Shown here: one piece after another, positions 36,062-50,426 of the stretch
Layout of the letters: each line of letters begins with the position of its first letter
How positions within the stretch are numbered: position 1 is the stretch's first letter
Source: Viscum album
Taxonomy: Eukaryota > Streptophyta > Magnoliopsida > Santalales > Viscaceae
Assembly: GCA_963277665.1 (NCBI GenBank)
Contig: OY728152.1
Location: forward strand, 1,186,384,357 to 1,186,448,356
Length of the DNA stretch: 64,000 bases
Reading direction: 5' to 3'
Translations under genes and position numbers: made by a program
The notes under the pieces: generated by a model
What the model was told of the DNA's origin: nothing
What the model saw: only the letters and a program-made list of their open reading frames with translations
The model's database searches: none

Positions 36062-38494
36062 TGTAACGACCTGAACTAGGAACCACTGGATGGTTCCATA
36101 ATCCTGTTTTCCCCATGACCTCATGCGTGGATACCGATACTATAGAGGCTTCCGACTAGTAGCGAGGGTTTAGTAACTAATTCATAGATAGATTATACCC
36201 TACTTTATCATATTAAAACACCAGCTAAAATAAATAAATAAAATACGAATCATATATAACTAGAACATTACCCATGTCACAAGATAATAAAAATTGAAAA
36301 AAATACCAAACTGGAAGGGAAAACATACTAGCCTAATATAAGTGTCCAGTGTCCTTATTGAAACTGAAAATGAAGACACTATGACTCACCAAGTGGTTTC
36401 TGAACCATGTATAGTCCCCTCATCCATGATCCCTCCCAAATCAATAATTCATCACGGGGAATTCTCCCTTATCCTGTCCAACAACAATATAATATATTTA
36501 GGTAATTATTAGGAATCCAAAATAGGGTGTGAGTACAACTGACTAGGCCATAAAAATGGTGTCTAGAAATATTATAGTAAAAAGATAGTTTATGATGTTC
36601 TATAAGAAATAATTAAACTACATAAATAACCAGTTATTATATAATCATCTATTCTTATCTAACTAAATTAACTCTAGGGTTTTCAAGGATACCCATACCC
36701 CAATACTGTCTTCATTTCATTCTAGAGCCTAATGTTTTCCCTATGTAATATCATATATCTATACCTATTTTGTAACGATGAAAGAATTATTAAAATGTGC
36801 TATGATATCTCAGTACCTAATTCAACTCATGTCAATTTTCTATTATACTGGTGTGAGGCCATAACTCGAAGTATCATTACAAAATTATTTTATTTCACAT
36901 TTTTAAGCCACATTACCAATGATACCAATCAAAAATGTAATTAAGATGTCAGTGTTACCATTATTACTCCTAAATTCAATGACCATGTTCACATTCCCTT
37001 ACTCAACATTATAATGACCATGTTACCATGTATACAACTCCTTAGAATAAGCATTTTCCCATTCTATTATTCATAAGTATGATGATCATGTCACCAGTTT
37101 TATTTCTAACCTTTGAAAGACCATATTCCCTTTCATTCAAATATAATTAATTCATTATTAATTGTCCAAATCAATCCTATTACTAAATAAATAATTATTT
37201 TAATATAGAAAATACAATGTTTTACTCAAAAAATAACTAATCATTTAAATAATAATTAATTAACTAAATCAATCAATTAATCAATATTAGAATTCTTATC
37301 CCAATAATTATTATTTTTTTCAAAATTATTTATCCAATTATATATACTAATTCACCATAATTAAGCCTAAAATTAATTATCTATATCATAATATTAAAAA
37401 ACATAATTAATTCAAAATTAATTTTCTATACATAAGAAAGTCGATATATTATAGTTAATAAAATGATTAATTATCTTGATTAAAATACATAAACATAGTA
37501 ATCAATTTCCAAAATTTTCTATCTAATAGGGAATCCCCTTAATCTCGTGATTAATTATTCATCTAATCATTTAATTCAATAATGTTTTGATAAATAAATT
37601 ATTAACCCTTATTAAGAAAATTTTATAAAATCAATTGCTAAAGGATAATTGGTATTATAAAAATTTCAACACATATCAAATACATGATTGTGGGAAATAG
37701 TTTTTATACTAACTGCCTCAATTCGTTGACAAAAATTCGCACAAAAAAATCCCCAAAATCCGAGATGCACTACAATGTAGATCTGAGTTCTGGATCTAAA
37801 TCCCAAAATCCAGATCATTGATATCATGATCTTATCAATAATGATATAGATTTACAATCTGAGAGCTATATCACACATATCTAGTTGAAATATAATTTGA
37901 AATAGAATAAACTACTCTAAAATACCAAGGAATGGGAGAGTATATACATCAGGATCAGATCCACTTACCAAGAGAAGAGAGGATATTTAATTAGAGCATT
38001 AAATAATGAATAATGGAGGTTGGATAGCCTTCAAACCCCTCTATAATGTTCTAGGATCACCGAAAATTTTCAAGTCCTGATCCAAGGACAAATATGAGGT
38101 TTTTTTGATGATTAAGGAATTATAAAACTAATTTTTAGGTGAAAAACCACACACATGATATCATGGGAAGGGGCACATAGTTTTACAATACTGTGAACCA
38201 ACCATGAGGACCCCATTGTATAGGGTTTCATGGTTTTCTGTGTTTGGGCACACTGTTTTTAATCAATGTTCTAACCAAGCGAACCACTTTTCCAGGTTTC
38301 ACATGGTCATCTGGGATGGGCACACATTTTTTCCAAACCATGAACCAACTGTGCATATAACCATTTTTCATTTTTTTATAAAAAATACCCCAAACACACC
38401 CAATGTCATTAATCCAAACAATGATACATAAATAAGAATTAAAAATACCTAAAATCATGCCAAATATAACCCTATAAAATGGTATGATCTTATA
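36062..38494 (-). repeat. Element 1 right LTR (5' LTR of the minus-strand element)
   Basis: In plus coordinates it begins TGTAACGACC and is colinear with 6,494-8,892 to about GATCTTATA at 38,494. The right boundary is uncertain by several bases. The opening block, including CTAGTAGCGAGGG, also resembles the LTR of element 5 (57,798 onward), which supports one family. Confidence 0.82.
36943..37137. repeat. About 34-bp tandem array inside element 1 right LTR
   Basis: About six units such as CAATGACCATGTTCACATTC and TAATGACCATGTTACCATG at spacing about 33-37 bp. Counterpart of 7,346-7,576. Confidence 0.7.
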
Positions 38495-39400
38495 GGTTTG
38501 CATAATGGCTTTTACAATTTCCAATGGACAAAATGGGTCGTAATTTTTTAAAATATTACAATAATTGGGGGATTAATATGTAATAGATACCATATAAATT
38601 AATTTGTGTCACTATTTTAATAATCTATATGATCTGATGATGAAAAATGAAATTTATCACTTTAACAGGTAGTAATCCATAGATTTACAGGTGCAATTTT
38701 CTCATTTCTCTTACGATGATAAATGATACGATAAAGGGACATACCATAATAATAATAGAATTTTGTTAAATTTGACACTCATATTATTATTTCTCTATTT
38801 TTATGAATATTTTGAGGTGGTATAAGATTAAATAACCATGAAATATCTTTTCTATTAATTATACCATATTCATTGTTATCTCCATTTTCTTAAAAAGTTA
38901 TAATTCATGGAATGTCCTTTTTAGATGACATCAACGAATATGATGTTAGATTTTATGTTTGGGTTTATTTTTAATAAATGTTTGATTTGGTCCAAATAAT
39001 TCTTTCAATAGGTATGAGTATTGGGGATAGAGAGATGCTTTTTATGGTAAGGGGAGTTGAAATTTTTCCATTTTTTTAAATAGTTAAATATTATAAAGTT
39101 TAAATAATATTAATATTAAAAAATAAATAAGAAATTTTGAATATATAGTTAAAATGGTAAAAAATAAAATTATCCATTAATAATTAACTAGTATGTAGGA
39201 AACCGTTCCACATTTTTAACATAATTAACATTGTTTTTGGATTATCACGGTAATAGATGTTTAGCGTCATCACCATTTGAAATGGACAATTATGAAATTG
39301 AACTCATTTATAATTTTCATCCACATTATTGAGAATAAGGTATTTGTTTTTAAATATTAAATTTGAATAATTATTTATAAAATTATTATTGGGGTGAAAA
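38495..39400 (-). repeat. Old fragment related to element 2 LTR
   Basis: It shows patchy similarity to element 2 LTR positions 10,590-11,400. The motif at 38,660 (CACTTTAACAGGTAGTAATC) and the segment near 39,010 (GGTATGAGTATTGGGGATAG) correspond to 10,617 and about 11,300. Together with a motif remnant just left of element 1 (6,466-6,493) it suggests that element 1 inserted into an older repeat of this type. Boundaries are approximate. Confidence 0.5.
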
Positions 39401-41579
39401 ATTAAATTATACTTCTAGAAAATTGTGATTTGAGTCATAGAAAAAATCTTATAGAAAATGAAAATATAATGATGATTACTATAAAATTATTTATGTTATT
39501 ATTCGTGATGTTAATATTATATTTTTTAATATAAATCCATAATATAATGAAATTTTAAATCCATATATTTATAGAAAAAATTGTATCCATTTTTAAAAAA
39601 GTAAGAATTTTTTACTAGTCACAAAAAAAATAATCTTTTCTACAAATACAAAAATAAATTACCTTACGATATAAGTGATATTATAATTCTAAAATTCATA
39701 TCCTTTTATATAATTTAGTTAATAAAATAATGAAACATTAATTATAAAAAAACAATTTAATTCATAGAAAAAACATATGTTTAATTAAATTATATATTTT
39801 TTAACTAAAACTTTTATTATACTTTTTTTGAAGCACTGATAAATATATATCGATAACTTGATATATATATATAACTACTATATGTATTGAAAACAACACC
39901 TATATCTCATATACAACTTCTACATTATTAAATTGTAATCTAATATAAGAAATTTCCTCCTGAAGGAAAAAATTGATTAGAAGTAGGGGTAAATTTGATA
40001 TATATAGTTAGTTCACAACAAAGATTTAAAAAAAAATAAAAAAATATATTATTGTGTTTTTAATTCCTTTATTCCCCTTAGTGTATCAATTCATATCAAT
40101 CACAAGAACATCCTAATATACATGGGAAAATGAAACATAAGAAAATGGTGATCTCAGATGCTCAGTAAGGGAAAGCATAGAGTGAAAACTAATAATATAT
40201 AAGGCATGGAGAAAATGGGATGGTGAAAAACTGAAACATAATTAATTTAATAAATACCCAAAAATAATAAGTTATAAATATTCATTTTCCAAATAATAAC
40301 AAATAAAAAATCACATGAACTTGAAAATATAACCATATATATTCTAACAAATTGAATGATCATATGGAATATCAATAACTGAATTAATTATTATGGAATT
40401 AAAAATGATGTACACTAAAATAATAAATTAGTTCAATTAACAATTGATATATAATATCTTGTAGTCCTTATTTCTACAAATATATATAAAGGGTTGTTCC
40501 TTGGAAAAAACCATAACTAGTTTGTCTGATGAGACATATTGTTTTATTAGGTGTTATTACAAGATACTACCATTATATCCATTGTCCAATGAATTTATCA
40601 TATGAAACTATTGTAACATAACACACATAAAATTTTTTATATAATAATGCATAAGATATGTTAATACCTTTCCCAATAAAAAATATTTTCATAATCCAAC
40701 CAGAGTAAATTAAATTTAATCAAAATAGTACATTCTGTATAAAATTGAACAAAAATCAACATAAGGAATTTATATGAAAGGAGAAATTATATTATATCCC
40801 AATTTAATAATATGTAGCATCACTTTATGTCTTCTTAGATATAGAAGTAATTTTATATTTTACATGAAACATTCATTAAAAAAATACTTTCTTGAAAATC
40901 ATATTTGTAAGGAAGAAATATCAAAAGACATGGTCAAAATAACATTCCTTAACAATAAAATTTTAAAAAATAGATTATACATAATACTGGGGAAGTTGAA
41001 TTTAAAATTAATATTTATACTTTCAATGTAATATTCAATTAAATGATGGTACTGATAGAAGTTAATTATTTATATTCCATATAATTTTAAAAGAAATTTT
41101 TTTTTTCAATAAAATGTGTGGCAATGTTCATTGTTAATAAAAAAAAAATTAGATTTTTTTCAATCTATATTGTAAAATTTCATCAATTAATTAAATTCAA
41201 TTCCATAAATCATTTGAATAATTAGAAAAATAATTTTTTTAAAATAATTTTTTCATGATAATTTATTATTGAATCCATATATAAATATTATCTGATTTTC
41301 TAAATGATATTCTCTCAATAATGTAATACACCAATGAGAGAAAAAATCGAACAATTAAATGACAAAATAAATTTAATAACCACTATAGATGAAAATAAAT
41401 TTAGTTTTTGAAATAAATGTCAAATAATACCCTTAATTGGACACATAAACAAAAAATATCAAATAATAATGGCAATTTGAAATAAACCATTACCAATTTT
41501 ATAACATTTTTATCATTATCCCCATGAAATAAATAAAAATATATTGAAAAATAAATACAATAGTAATAAATTAAATCAT
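39401..41579. other. AT-rich sequence, no gene recognised
   Basis: Possibly more decayed LTR sequence of the same type as its neighbours. The frame at 40,774-41,031 is Lys/Ile/Leu-rich and resembles no family I know. Confidence 0.5.
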
Positions 41580-43150
41580 GATATAACATATATAATATGT
41601 ATTCTTATAAACCACATAATGGAAATAGGTGGAGAATGTGGCATATATAATGGGTAAGTTAAAGTGAGACGAGAAACCCTTACCTTGAGTCTTACTAGTC
41701 ATTTATGTTTTTAATCACAATGAATTGTATATTTTTTATTATATACATGGATAATAAAATTAATGAATTTTATTATTCAGTTTATTTCATGTATTACCTT
41801 GTTATATACGATTACATAATAAATTATGTTGGTGTTGGTTTTATAATAATATTTGGATTATGTATAATAATTTTACATTTGGGGTTTCTATATGGAAACA
41901 GAGGATGTTATATAAACATATATTAATTAATATTATAGAAAAAACTTTCATATTTTGGGAAAAATTATTCTTGGAAAACCAACTATTAAATATGGTTTTC
42001 AGAAATTACGTACATTATAATCAGGGAGATGGTAGGACATAAATGTGCATGAAAAATGTTTCCATTTACCAAAGTTCATTATGGAATAGAGTTAAGTATT
42101 TTTTTGTATTAACATAATGATAAAAATTAATAACTGAAATATTGTTTTCATATATATCATCAATTTATTGTGGTTATGAAAATTGAGAGTAATCACTTCG
42201 TAAAAGAGGTAGTCCAAATGTTCCAGAATTTTGATATCATATCTCAGGTAGTGAAGAGGTACTAAAAAAGTGATATATCACCTTTTATTAAAATGATAAA
42301 TAATTAATTATTATAATATTTATATCATATATACAACTTATAATCATTTAAATTTTCTAGATCAACATTCCATTTCATGATTTAGTGAAAAATGAACGAG
42401 GTCACTTCACGAGGTGGTAGTCCTCTGTACACAAGAGCAATGTCATAATATCCCCTACATAATGGAATTAGAAAATTGTTATATAATATATAATGACACT
42501 ATAAGGATGATTATATTATAAATAGAATATATATATATTTTATACGTCATCATAACCATATGTGAGTTGTGTTTATGGAAGATATATAACATCAGTTCAT
42601 GAGGGGGTAGTTCTCCATAGTCATAAGCGACGTTGTCATTTCACATTTTAGGGAAGAATATATTGATATAGTTCATTAATATAACAAAATAAAATCATAG
42701 TATAAAAGAGATAAACATGTTTTTATGTCCTTATAGATGAATAATATTTTAATTATGTCAGTGGAAAATTAGAATATAAACTTATAATTTGGTATTTTAC
42801 CACTAATTGGACTACCTCATTAGGATTATATTTAAAATATTAATATAATTGATTTCATGTAAAACCAACGAATAAAAGATAATGGTAATTATATTTTAAT
42901 TTTATATAGATATCGAGTTTCATATAGAAAATGGTACTGAGATTGCAATAAAAGAATAGAGGGGGATACCTTTTATATGGCAGGTGAGTCTCACAATTGT
43001 AAGAACTGAAAAGAAAATACTCTTCCCCCCATTTTTAGCATAGAAATGGGACCAAATTAATTATTATATATCCTCATACATGATAAGGTCTGAATATTTC
43101 CATAAAATAGATTTTAGATAATCTTTTATTTTATATTAACTCATCTATTT
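41580..43150 (-). repeat. Second old fragment related to element 2 LTR
   Basis: The block at 41,640-41,720 (ACCTTGAGTCTTACTAGTCA) matches 10,270-10,310. Motif copies follow at about 42,015, 42,190, 42,395 (GGTCACTTCACGAGGTGGTA) and 42,595 (CAGTTCATGAGGGGGTAGTT), spaced about 175-205 bp. The end near 42,980-43,040 resembles 11,180-11,240. It has one more motif copy than the LTRs of element 2. It could be a solo LTR or the remains of a further element. Confidence 0.6.
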
Positions 43151-46100
43151 TTAGTGTTACCGCCCAATAAATTAGTTTTCATCATATCTATTTTAACAGA
43201 TTTTTTGTAATTTTATTATTCAATATAGTGGAAATTAAATAACAAAAAAATTAGAAAATATAAATTATTCTAATTCCAAATATTAATTCCATTATTCCAA
43301 AATTCTAATCACATACTTTTTAAGAACATAAATTAATATTAATCTGTAAGACACAATGACAACGTGGTTTTCAATGTAAAATGTTGAAATGATGGAAAAA
43401 CTTTTTATATTAAATTTCAATATGAAAATTATTCGAATGACCTATATCAGATATATATATATATATATATATATATAATGGAACAAATTTTCTATGGAAA
43501 AATATTTTAAATTGAAGTTTATATTTACCAATAATTTTTACAAAAAGGAAATGTTCAAATGAATTTTATAATTTCAATATTAATTAAAAAACTAATGTTC
43601 ATTGAAGAATCTAATAAATGCCCCCAATTATTCATAATTGATTATGCCTTAAAAATGAAGTTTAGTTTTTTAAATAATTTTTAAAAAATAGGTAAAATTA
43701 AATTATAAATTATCTCCTAAAAGCGAAACTAAACTATATTTTTTATAAATGAATTTTTAAGAAAATATTTTTTTTTCCTTTAAAATATTCCTATTTTATT
43801 TGTAATTAATATATAAACCTAATATTCATCATTTAGTTTGTAATATTCATATCCTCAAAATCATCAATTATCTTATAATGGTCATTATTAAAAAAATATT
43901 TTAATAGTGTATCATTTTTAATTCAAACCCATTTTTTAATGGATTTCTTGTTATCGAAGACATTGAATTTATTTAAAAAATAATTATATTGTAATGTATT
44001 GGGAAATTATTTTAATATATACACCTGGTTTTGTGTTCCATACATGTTATTGAATATAATTTTCAGATTTTGAAATTATTTTCTATTAAATTATTCTTCC
44101 CTTAAATAAATTGTATTGTCAAAATTTAATCATGTTCATATTAATCATGGGTTATCCATTTTAATATATGCTTCCTGAAATCCCAAAAAATGAGAAAGAA
44201 AAATATAAAATCATATTGAAATGATATAAGACAATTTTAAAGATAATATAGAATAACACATAACATGGATTAGAAATATGATATCATTGATTGGAAGTGA
44301 TGATATAGACATAGTAGAAAAGAATAAATAATTATGAATATTGATAGAGGACATTGATCACAAGAAATTGACTGATCAATGAAATGTTATGTTCCACAAA
44401 ACCTTAAATTTGTGAAGATTTAAATGAATATTATTTGAACATAAATCAATATATTATGATAAAATTTTGGTTCAATGTTCTTTTCATACATTTTACGAAT
44501 ATGTTTATTATAAATATAAATATAATTTGAAAAAATTATTATCTGACGTTGTTCAAACTAATAGGAAAAATTACTCCTTCTATTTTTAATTGATCATTTT
44601 CAAAATCATTTTATTTTGTTATAAGTTAATATCCTATATTAAATATTTACTACTGGAGCACTAAAATTATTTATTAATAGATAATAATATCCATATATGA
44701 ATGTTGAATCCTGTTATATGTTTATAAATATTTTCCAATACAAATAAAGATTCCTCATGTTATCCTAATAAATTAATCTATAAACCATAATAGTATCTTT
44801 TCTATTTCAACATTAACATTTTTCGATTATATAGTTTAACTAAAAATAATGACATATTAACAGGGACATCACGTATGTCTATTTCTGGTGAAAAATCATT
44901 ATCATCCTTTTTTGGGGGTTCAATCCCTATTAACAGGAGTGGGTCTGAGGAGTTATCACCCAAAATATGGGTAGTCCTTTTTTCTAGGTACATATTATTT
45001 TGATTCCAATATTACTAAAAAATATCAATATCATATAATTACATCAAAATAAATTATTCAATAAACCATTAATGATAACGATACCTTAATAGACAATTCC
45101 TTATAATTTTTATCTCAAAATAAGAAACATATTATGTGTTATTTCTATCAATCATGATTTTTGAATATATTCAACAAAACACCGAATCACTTTTTTGGCC
45201 ATTGTTACCATTCAAAATATGATATCAAATCCTTAAATAAAATGAAGAAAAACACATTTCATTTACATTTCATTATTCTTATAATGATATTTTATTTAAT
45301 AAAAAATATTGGAAAATATATTTTTGATTTATATATGTAAACACATTAATCATTCCAAATTGGCTATGTCAATAGCTTAATCATGAATTTAATCTCATTG
45401 ATTCTTCTTAGGTATACTCCCTCAAATCGTTGGTAATTAACTATTATAGTTGAATATTTTTTTATATTGGAAGCATTTAAAATTGGATCAATATTTATTC
45501 CCTTACAATAAGGTTCATAGTGTCATTTACCCCACAAATTAAGAAAACCGATTTTCTTTTTAATCACGTACCATGGTATTTCCATCCACATGTCCCATAA
45601 GTTGTAAAATCCATTATTCCATTCTTCTATTTATTCATATATTTTAATATTGTCAAATTTTATCTTTATCCCTACTTATCTCATCTAGTGTGGTGAATTA
45701 ATTTCATTTATTTATTGAAAAATATAACAATTCATCTTCTAATGATATATTTTGTGATAATAGTGCCCTTTGTAATATTATACAAAAATGGTGAATGAAA
45801 TGGTAATGTTTTCACTATGGATTATATATGTAATCTAAAACATTACATTCTAATATTGAAAAGTTAGCTTCATAATTAGAAACATGTCATACTTTGTTTT
45901 TTTATACTAAATAAATGTCCTTTATATCCACACATAACTCATGAGGTCCGTAAATTTCCATGATGTTAAAATTGATAATGTTGTACTCTATGATTTATTT
46001 TTTCCACATAATCCTCAGGGATTTGATTTAATGAACATAATTGACCTGTATAACCTATGAGATTATAAAATACAATATAAAATTCTCCCTTTCACTGCAT

Positions 46101-46830
46101 TCAAGAGTGGAAATATAATCTCTATTAAACATATCAATTTGTCAAACAATATGGATTTCTAGTCCCAGTAATTGATCGAAGTTGGTAATGAATTTAGTTT
46201 CAAAAATCATTACATTGTACTATGGATAAATGGGAATATCTATGTGGTAATGGTTATTAATCTCATCCTATGTGAGATTCCATAATATTTTTATTATTTG
46301 ATCAAGTCCAACTCCATATTTAGCTCCAACTATATAATATTGTGTAGATTCAAATCCCTCCATGCAATACATCCATTAATATTGTTCTCATTCCTGCAAT
46401 TATGAACCATTTTAACAAAATGGAATAAACTAGATTAGATTATAACATTATGAAACATAACTGATAATACAAAAACTACTAAAACAATTAACATAATTTG
46501 AAATATGCTTGAATAACAAATATCAAAATAAAAAACATTGAATCTTTGCGGTAACATTATTTTAAAATACTTTGTAATGGATTGTAAATAAAATTTGAAT
46601 TATACAATTCATATCCCCCTACAGTATCAAACTAGGTGTTTGTTAAGGACTATTATCATGCACCATGTAATTATCAAGTCATGCCCAATGTGGTCTTTTT
46701 AACGTTATGACCCTCATGTACACCTAATATCGAATGGTGTGGAAATATAGTATCCAAATAGGGATTTATCTGCAATAAAAACCCCATAATATCTTCATTA
46801 CCAAAACATTAATATTTTATGTTATATATA
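43151..46830. other. AT-rich sequence, no gene recognised
   Basis: A TA microsatellite lies at 43,451-43,477. The minus-strand frame at 44,802-44,993 stands alone and resembles nothing I know. No transposon terminus is visible until the element 4 LTR. Confidence 0.6.
43451..43477. repeat. TA dinucleotide microsatellite
   Basis: Uninterrupted AT alternation of 27 bases. Confidence 0.9.
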
Positions 46831-49800
46831 TGTCACAACTCCATCCCTCCAAATATGCCCCTCAGGAGCTAGATATATAGAAAGACAGATAATGACCCTT
46901 GAGTCCTGCGTCCAATAGATCTTGAGGTTGCACCCAAAACCATGGGTATAAAAACATAATAAAATTTGAGGAATTAACCTTAGTATAGTAACCAGTATTG
47001 AGAGATTAGATGTATCATCCACAAAAAAATCCTATAAATATATATAATAATACAAAATCCATCTGAAATGGCTGTTTAATGCAAAACTTCTATATATACA
47101 ATTAAAATATAAATAGTAAATACCAAAATAAAAAATCTAAGAAGCGTCGTGGTAACTATCCCAATGTCTGAGCTAGTAATGCCCAACATAGTCCTTGTAT
47201 TCCTCTATGAATCCTAAAAATAGTTTTATATATGTAGGGGACATGAAAGTATACTCAGTATGGAAAACCAACGTCTCTCGTGCACAATATGAGAAGAACA
47301 CTAATTCCAATGTGAGAAACAGAAGAAACCCAAATCAGCTAACATGGTATAATACCCACCCCAACCTCACAAAAGGAATGACCCCAAAATAACACATGTA
47401 ATGTAACATAATATAGTAATATCATTAATGATATGGTACCTCACACCAAATTCCCCCTCATTAGCTGATCACACACATAAACGGAAAACATCCTAGATCT
47501 CCCACCACTTCCAAAAGAACCACATCACAACCCACCCTCACACCCATAGTCCACATACCACACCACATCCCACCCACACACAACTGTGCCTCAAAACTAT
47601 ATCTCATACCTCTGTCATACATCTAGGCCACAATCCACACCACATCTTGATGAAACCTGGGATCCACCATGCATCTCTTCCTGAACACACCAAAGAATCA
47701 CAAATCACCAACAAAAACCTAATCCTCACAAACCAAAAACCTTCGTGATGAGTCTTGGGCTATCACCACCATGAAGAGTAATTAGGGATGAGAGGCAGTC
47801 CAACAATCCATCCTCCCACTAAGATGTTTGGGAAAGTCACCATTCCTTGTAATAGTGTGGGTTTTCAGTAAATAGTGACTAACTAGTGTGAGTTGTGTAT
47901 AGAATCACAAGATATTCCAAGTATATATATAGGTTACAAATATAAATCCCTAACTGTGGGTTCTCATGAAAACAACAACCATATAAAATTTCCACCTTTG
48001 CTAATATCTCAAAATGAAATTATCAGGATGAACGATCATCAATTCTAAATTTGATATAAGAAATTCTCACAATTCACAATCAGTTTTTTTATTAATTTAA
48101 ATCCTATTTTATCCCCCATGGAAAACTAATAACCACTACCAAAACCGGCCTTCCAAACAATCCAAATAGAGGGAAAACTACGATAAAACACCCATCCTCA
48201 CACTTATTCCCCACTAAAAACCCAAGCTAACAACTTCCATAATCATTATTCAATGTAATTTCTCCAATACTAATTAAAGACAACATACTCATATCATCAT
48301 ACTCCAACAAATCACATCATATCCATACTCATCATCTCCACTACATATCCACACAATGTCTAAAAAAATAAAAAAACACAACATGAGTGTAGCCCTATTG
48401 CAAAGAACATCTCACGCATACCAAAAACAAACAATATCTCATCTGTAGATTCCATTACACCATTAAACCATACACACACATTGATGTTCTCTCAAATAAA
48501 GTTCCACACAAACCATAGAATGAACAAAATAGAAAATATACACAATAGCACATTTCGACACCAATCAAGGTAAGGTGTTTTCAGACTCAAAACACAAGTT
48601 CCTTATTTCCACTTTGATAAATCATTGGTTATCAATGAAAAAGCTTTATCCTAGGTTGTCCATTGAATTAATGTGATATATGTGTTTAACCAAGTTTCCA
48701 TGTCCACGGTCGTACAACAAAATATTAACAACAAGTATACATGAGTAAGGAGTGAAAACAGATACCACTAATGGCTAGGATTTTTTGAAGTCATAATGCG
48801 AAAATGATTCACAACATGGATCAATTATAATAGATAAAACAATACACATCATTATCATCTTCCCTACCACTAATTTATTTCTAATATAGCTTCTCTAATT
48901 ACCTTTGATGACTTTATCTTATGTCCTTCATTAATTACCTATTTTAAAATCAATCCAATTGTATTAACAATTATAAATCATTATACCCACCCCGAAATAT
49001 AAATATTTAATAGATAGATGAAGGAATCCCTACTTGGAACTACATTCAATCAGAAACTCCTCTTTTCTCCAAAAACATCGCAGCCAGTGTTGTAGGAAAA
49101 ACTCAAAGGGAAAACTAGGTCCAAAGGCCACAACACAACAACTGAAACCACATCGATGAATGTTCCAGGGCACACCAAGAGGAAATGGAAGGGTTAAAGG
49201 AAGAGAGGATCTTAGAAATATAAAAGGTATGATCCTACATCACTAGGGGGAGACAATTTCAATATACTAAAAAGTTGGGTCATGTCCAATACCATTCGAA
49301 TTGGTCATTTCAAAGTCTCTAAATAGTTGGGATATTCAAGATATAATAATTATCTTTTTAAATTGCATCATAAATGGTCAAAAAAGGTTTTAAACTCAAT
49401 TTAAAAAAATTAAAATCTTGTAGGGGTGAAACTGTATATACTAGGAAATGATGGAAATGAATCATTGTTGGGTGTGTCATTTCTATGAGTCACTGGTGTC
49501 ACTCACTGATGACCCCTACTGAAGCCACTCATCAATGGAACTCGCTGACACGACCTACCAAAAGTGAGTCACTAACACGAACCATAGAAAAGACCTTCTG
49601 ACAACGAGTACCCAATGAGACCGACCAACCACATGTCACCAATGTAGCCAACAAATGTGACCTTACTACATAAAGTCAACATCACGACCCACTAACCCAA
49701 CCTACCGACATCGAGTCACCAATGTGACCAACCGATAGTGATCCACCAACAAAACCTCTTGATAGCAAGTCACTGACATGTCCAATTGACACCACATAAT

Positions 49801-49915
49801 GTATGAAAACTATATTTTCGGAAAACACTTGAAATGAGCCACTATGGCCTCCTAGAACACCCAAAACATTATATTTTCATAAAGGTAATGACTAGAGGGA
49901 TCTAGGACATTACAT
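46831..49915 (-). repeat. Element 4 left LTR
   Basis: It starts TGTCACAACTCC (right copy TGTCATGACCCC) and ends GGACATTACA. Shared blocks with the right LTR include 47,440-47,520 (55,797-55,875), 48,120-48,230 (56,495-56,610) and 49,170-49,340 (57,550-57,730). It is 3,085 bp and contains a 27-bp array near its element-5' end. Confidence 0.88.
49488..49790 (-). repeat. 27-bp minisatellite in element 4 left LTR
   Basis: About eleven degenerate units, the last four exactly 27 bp apart, for example GAGTCACCAATGTGACCAAC followed by CGATAGT. Because 27 is a multiple of three, the minus strand (frame 49,682-49,864) reads as a nine-residue repeat (LSVGHIGDS, MSVGWVSGS). This is taken as a by-product of the array and not as a gene. 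The equivalent part of the right LTR lies outside the window. Confidence 0.75.
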
Positions 49916-50426
49916 CATATAAAACTCAAACTACTATGTCCCATGAGAATTTAAAACCAAACATAGAAAAATAGGGCTCTAAACCACTACCCAATAATAT
50001 ACTGCTCAAGGATAAACCACCATGTTTGTTCAAAAGCTAAAGTGAAAGCTCTATATCCAAAAACACCACTTCAGACATGTACTGCCCCCAACCGACTTGA
50101 ACACGAACTGCAGAAGCACCAAAACTACACTATCCAGACACAATAATCATTTCATTCCTTCCTCCTGGTCAACATAAAATCCACCCTAGGTGGCATTGAG
50201 TCACTCATATGGGTTAAATTTCTTCTCAGTTAATTATTCATGATTAAGAATCAGGTTCTCCAATCCTTATGGTCAGGACATTATCACACATCATCGAACA
50301 AAGAAATACATCATCTTGTAAAAAAATATTTTTATTAATTTCAACGCAATGTAAAATACACAAGAAAAACACATAAAAAATTATGGTATGGGCCACGCAT
50401 ATGTGCTTCTCATCCCAATTACTATC
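49916..50426 (-). other. Element 4 3' untranslated region with decayed polypurine tract
   Basis: The minus strand just before the LTR reads GTTTGAGTTTTATATGA, a poor remnant of a purine tract. No coding signal is visible to the start of the integrase tail. Confidence 0.5.

Larger units (their letters stand above)
6494..38494 (-). mobile_element. Element 1: Ty3/gypsy LTR retrotransposon, decayed, interrupted by element 2
   Basis: Two similar 2.4-kb repeats (6,494-8,892 and 36,062-38,494) flank an interior that carries, on the minus strand, the gypsy order gag zinc knuckle, protease, reverse transcriptase, RNase H, integrase. A polypurine tract adjoins the left LTR and a degenerate Met-tRNA-type primer site adjoins the right one, both fitting minus orientation. 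The interior is split at 9,240/31,081 by element 2. The two halves rejoin colinearly when compared with the related element 5: bases just left of 9,240 match element 5 near 60,300-60,350, and bases just right of 31,080 continue that match from about 60,351. Without the nested insert it is about 10 kb. It is riddled with stops and frameshifts and cannot be functional. Outer target duplications could not be resolved. Confidence 0.88.

Noticed and set aside
40774..41031. 85-codon frame as a gene
   Set aside because: It is Lys/Ile/Leu-rich, lacks any recognisable motif and lies in AT-rich repeat-derived sequence.
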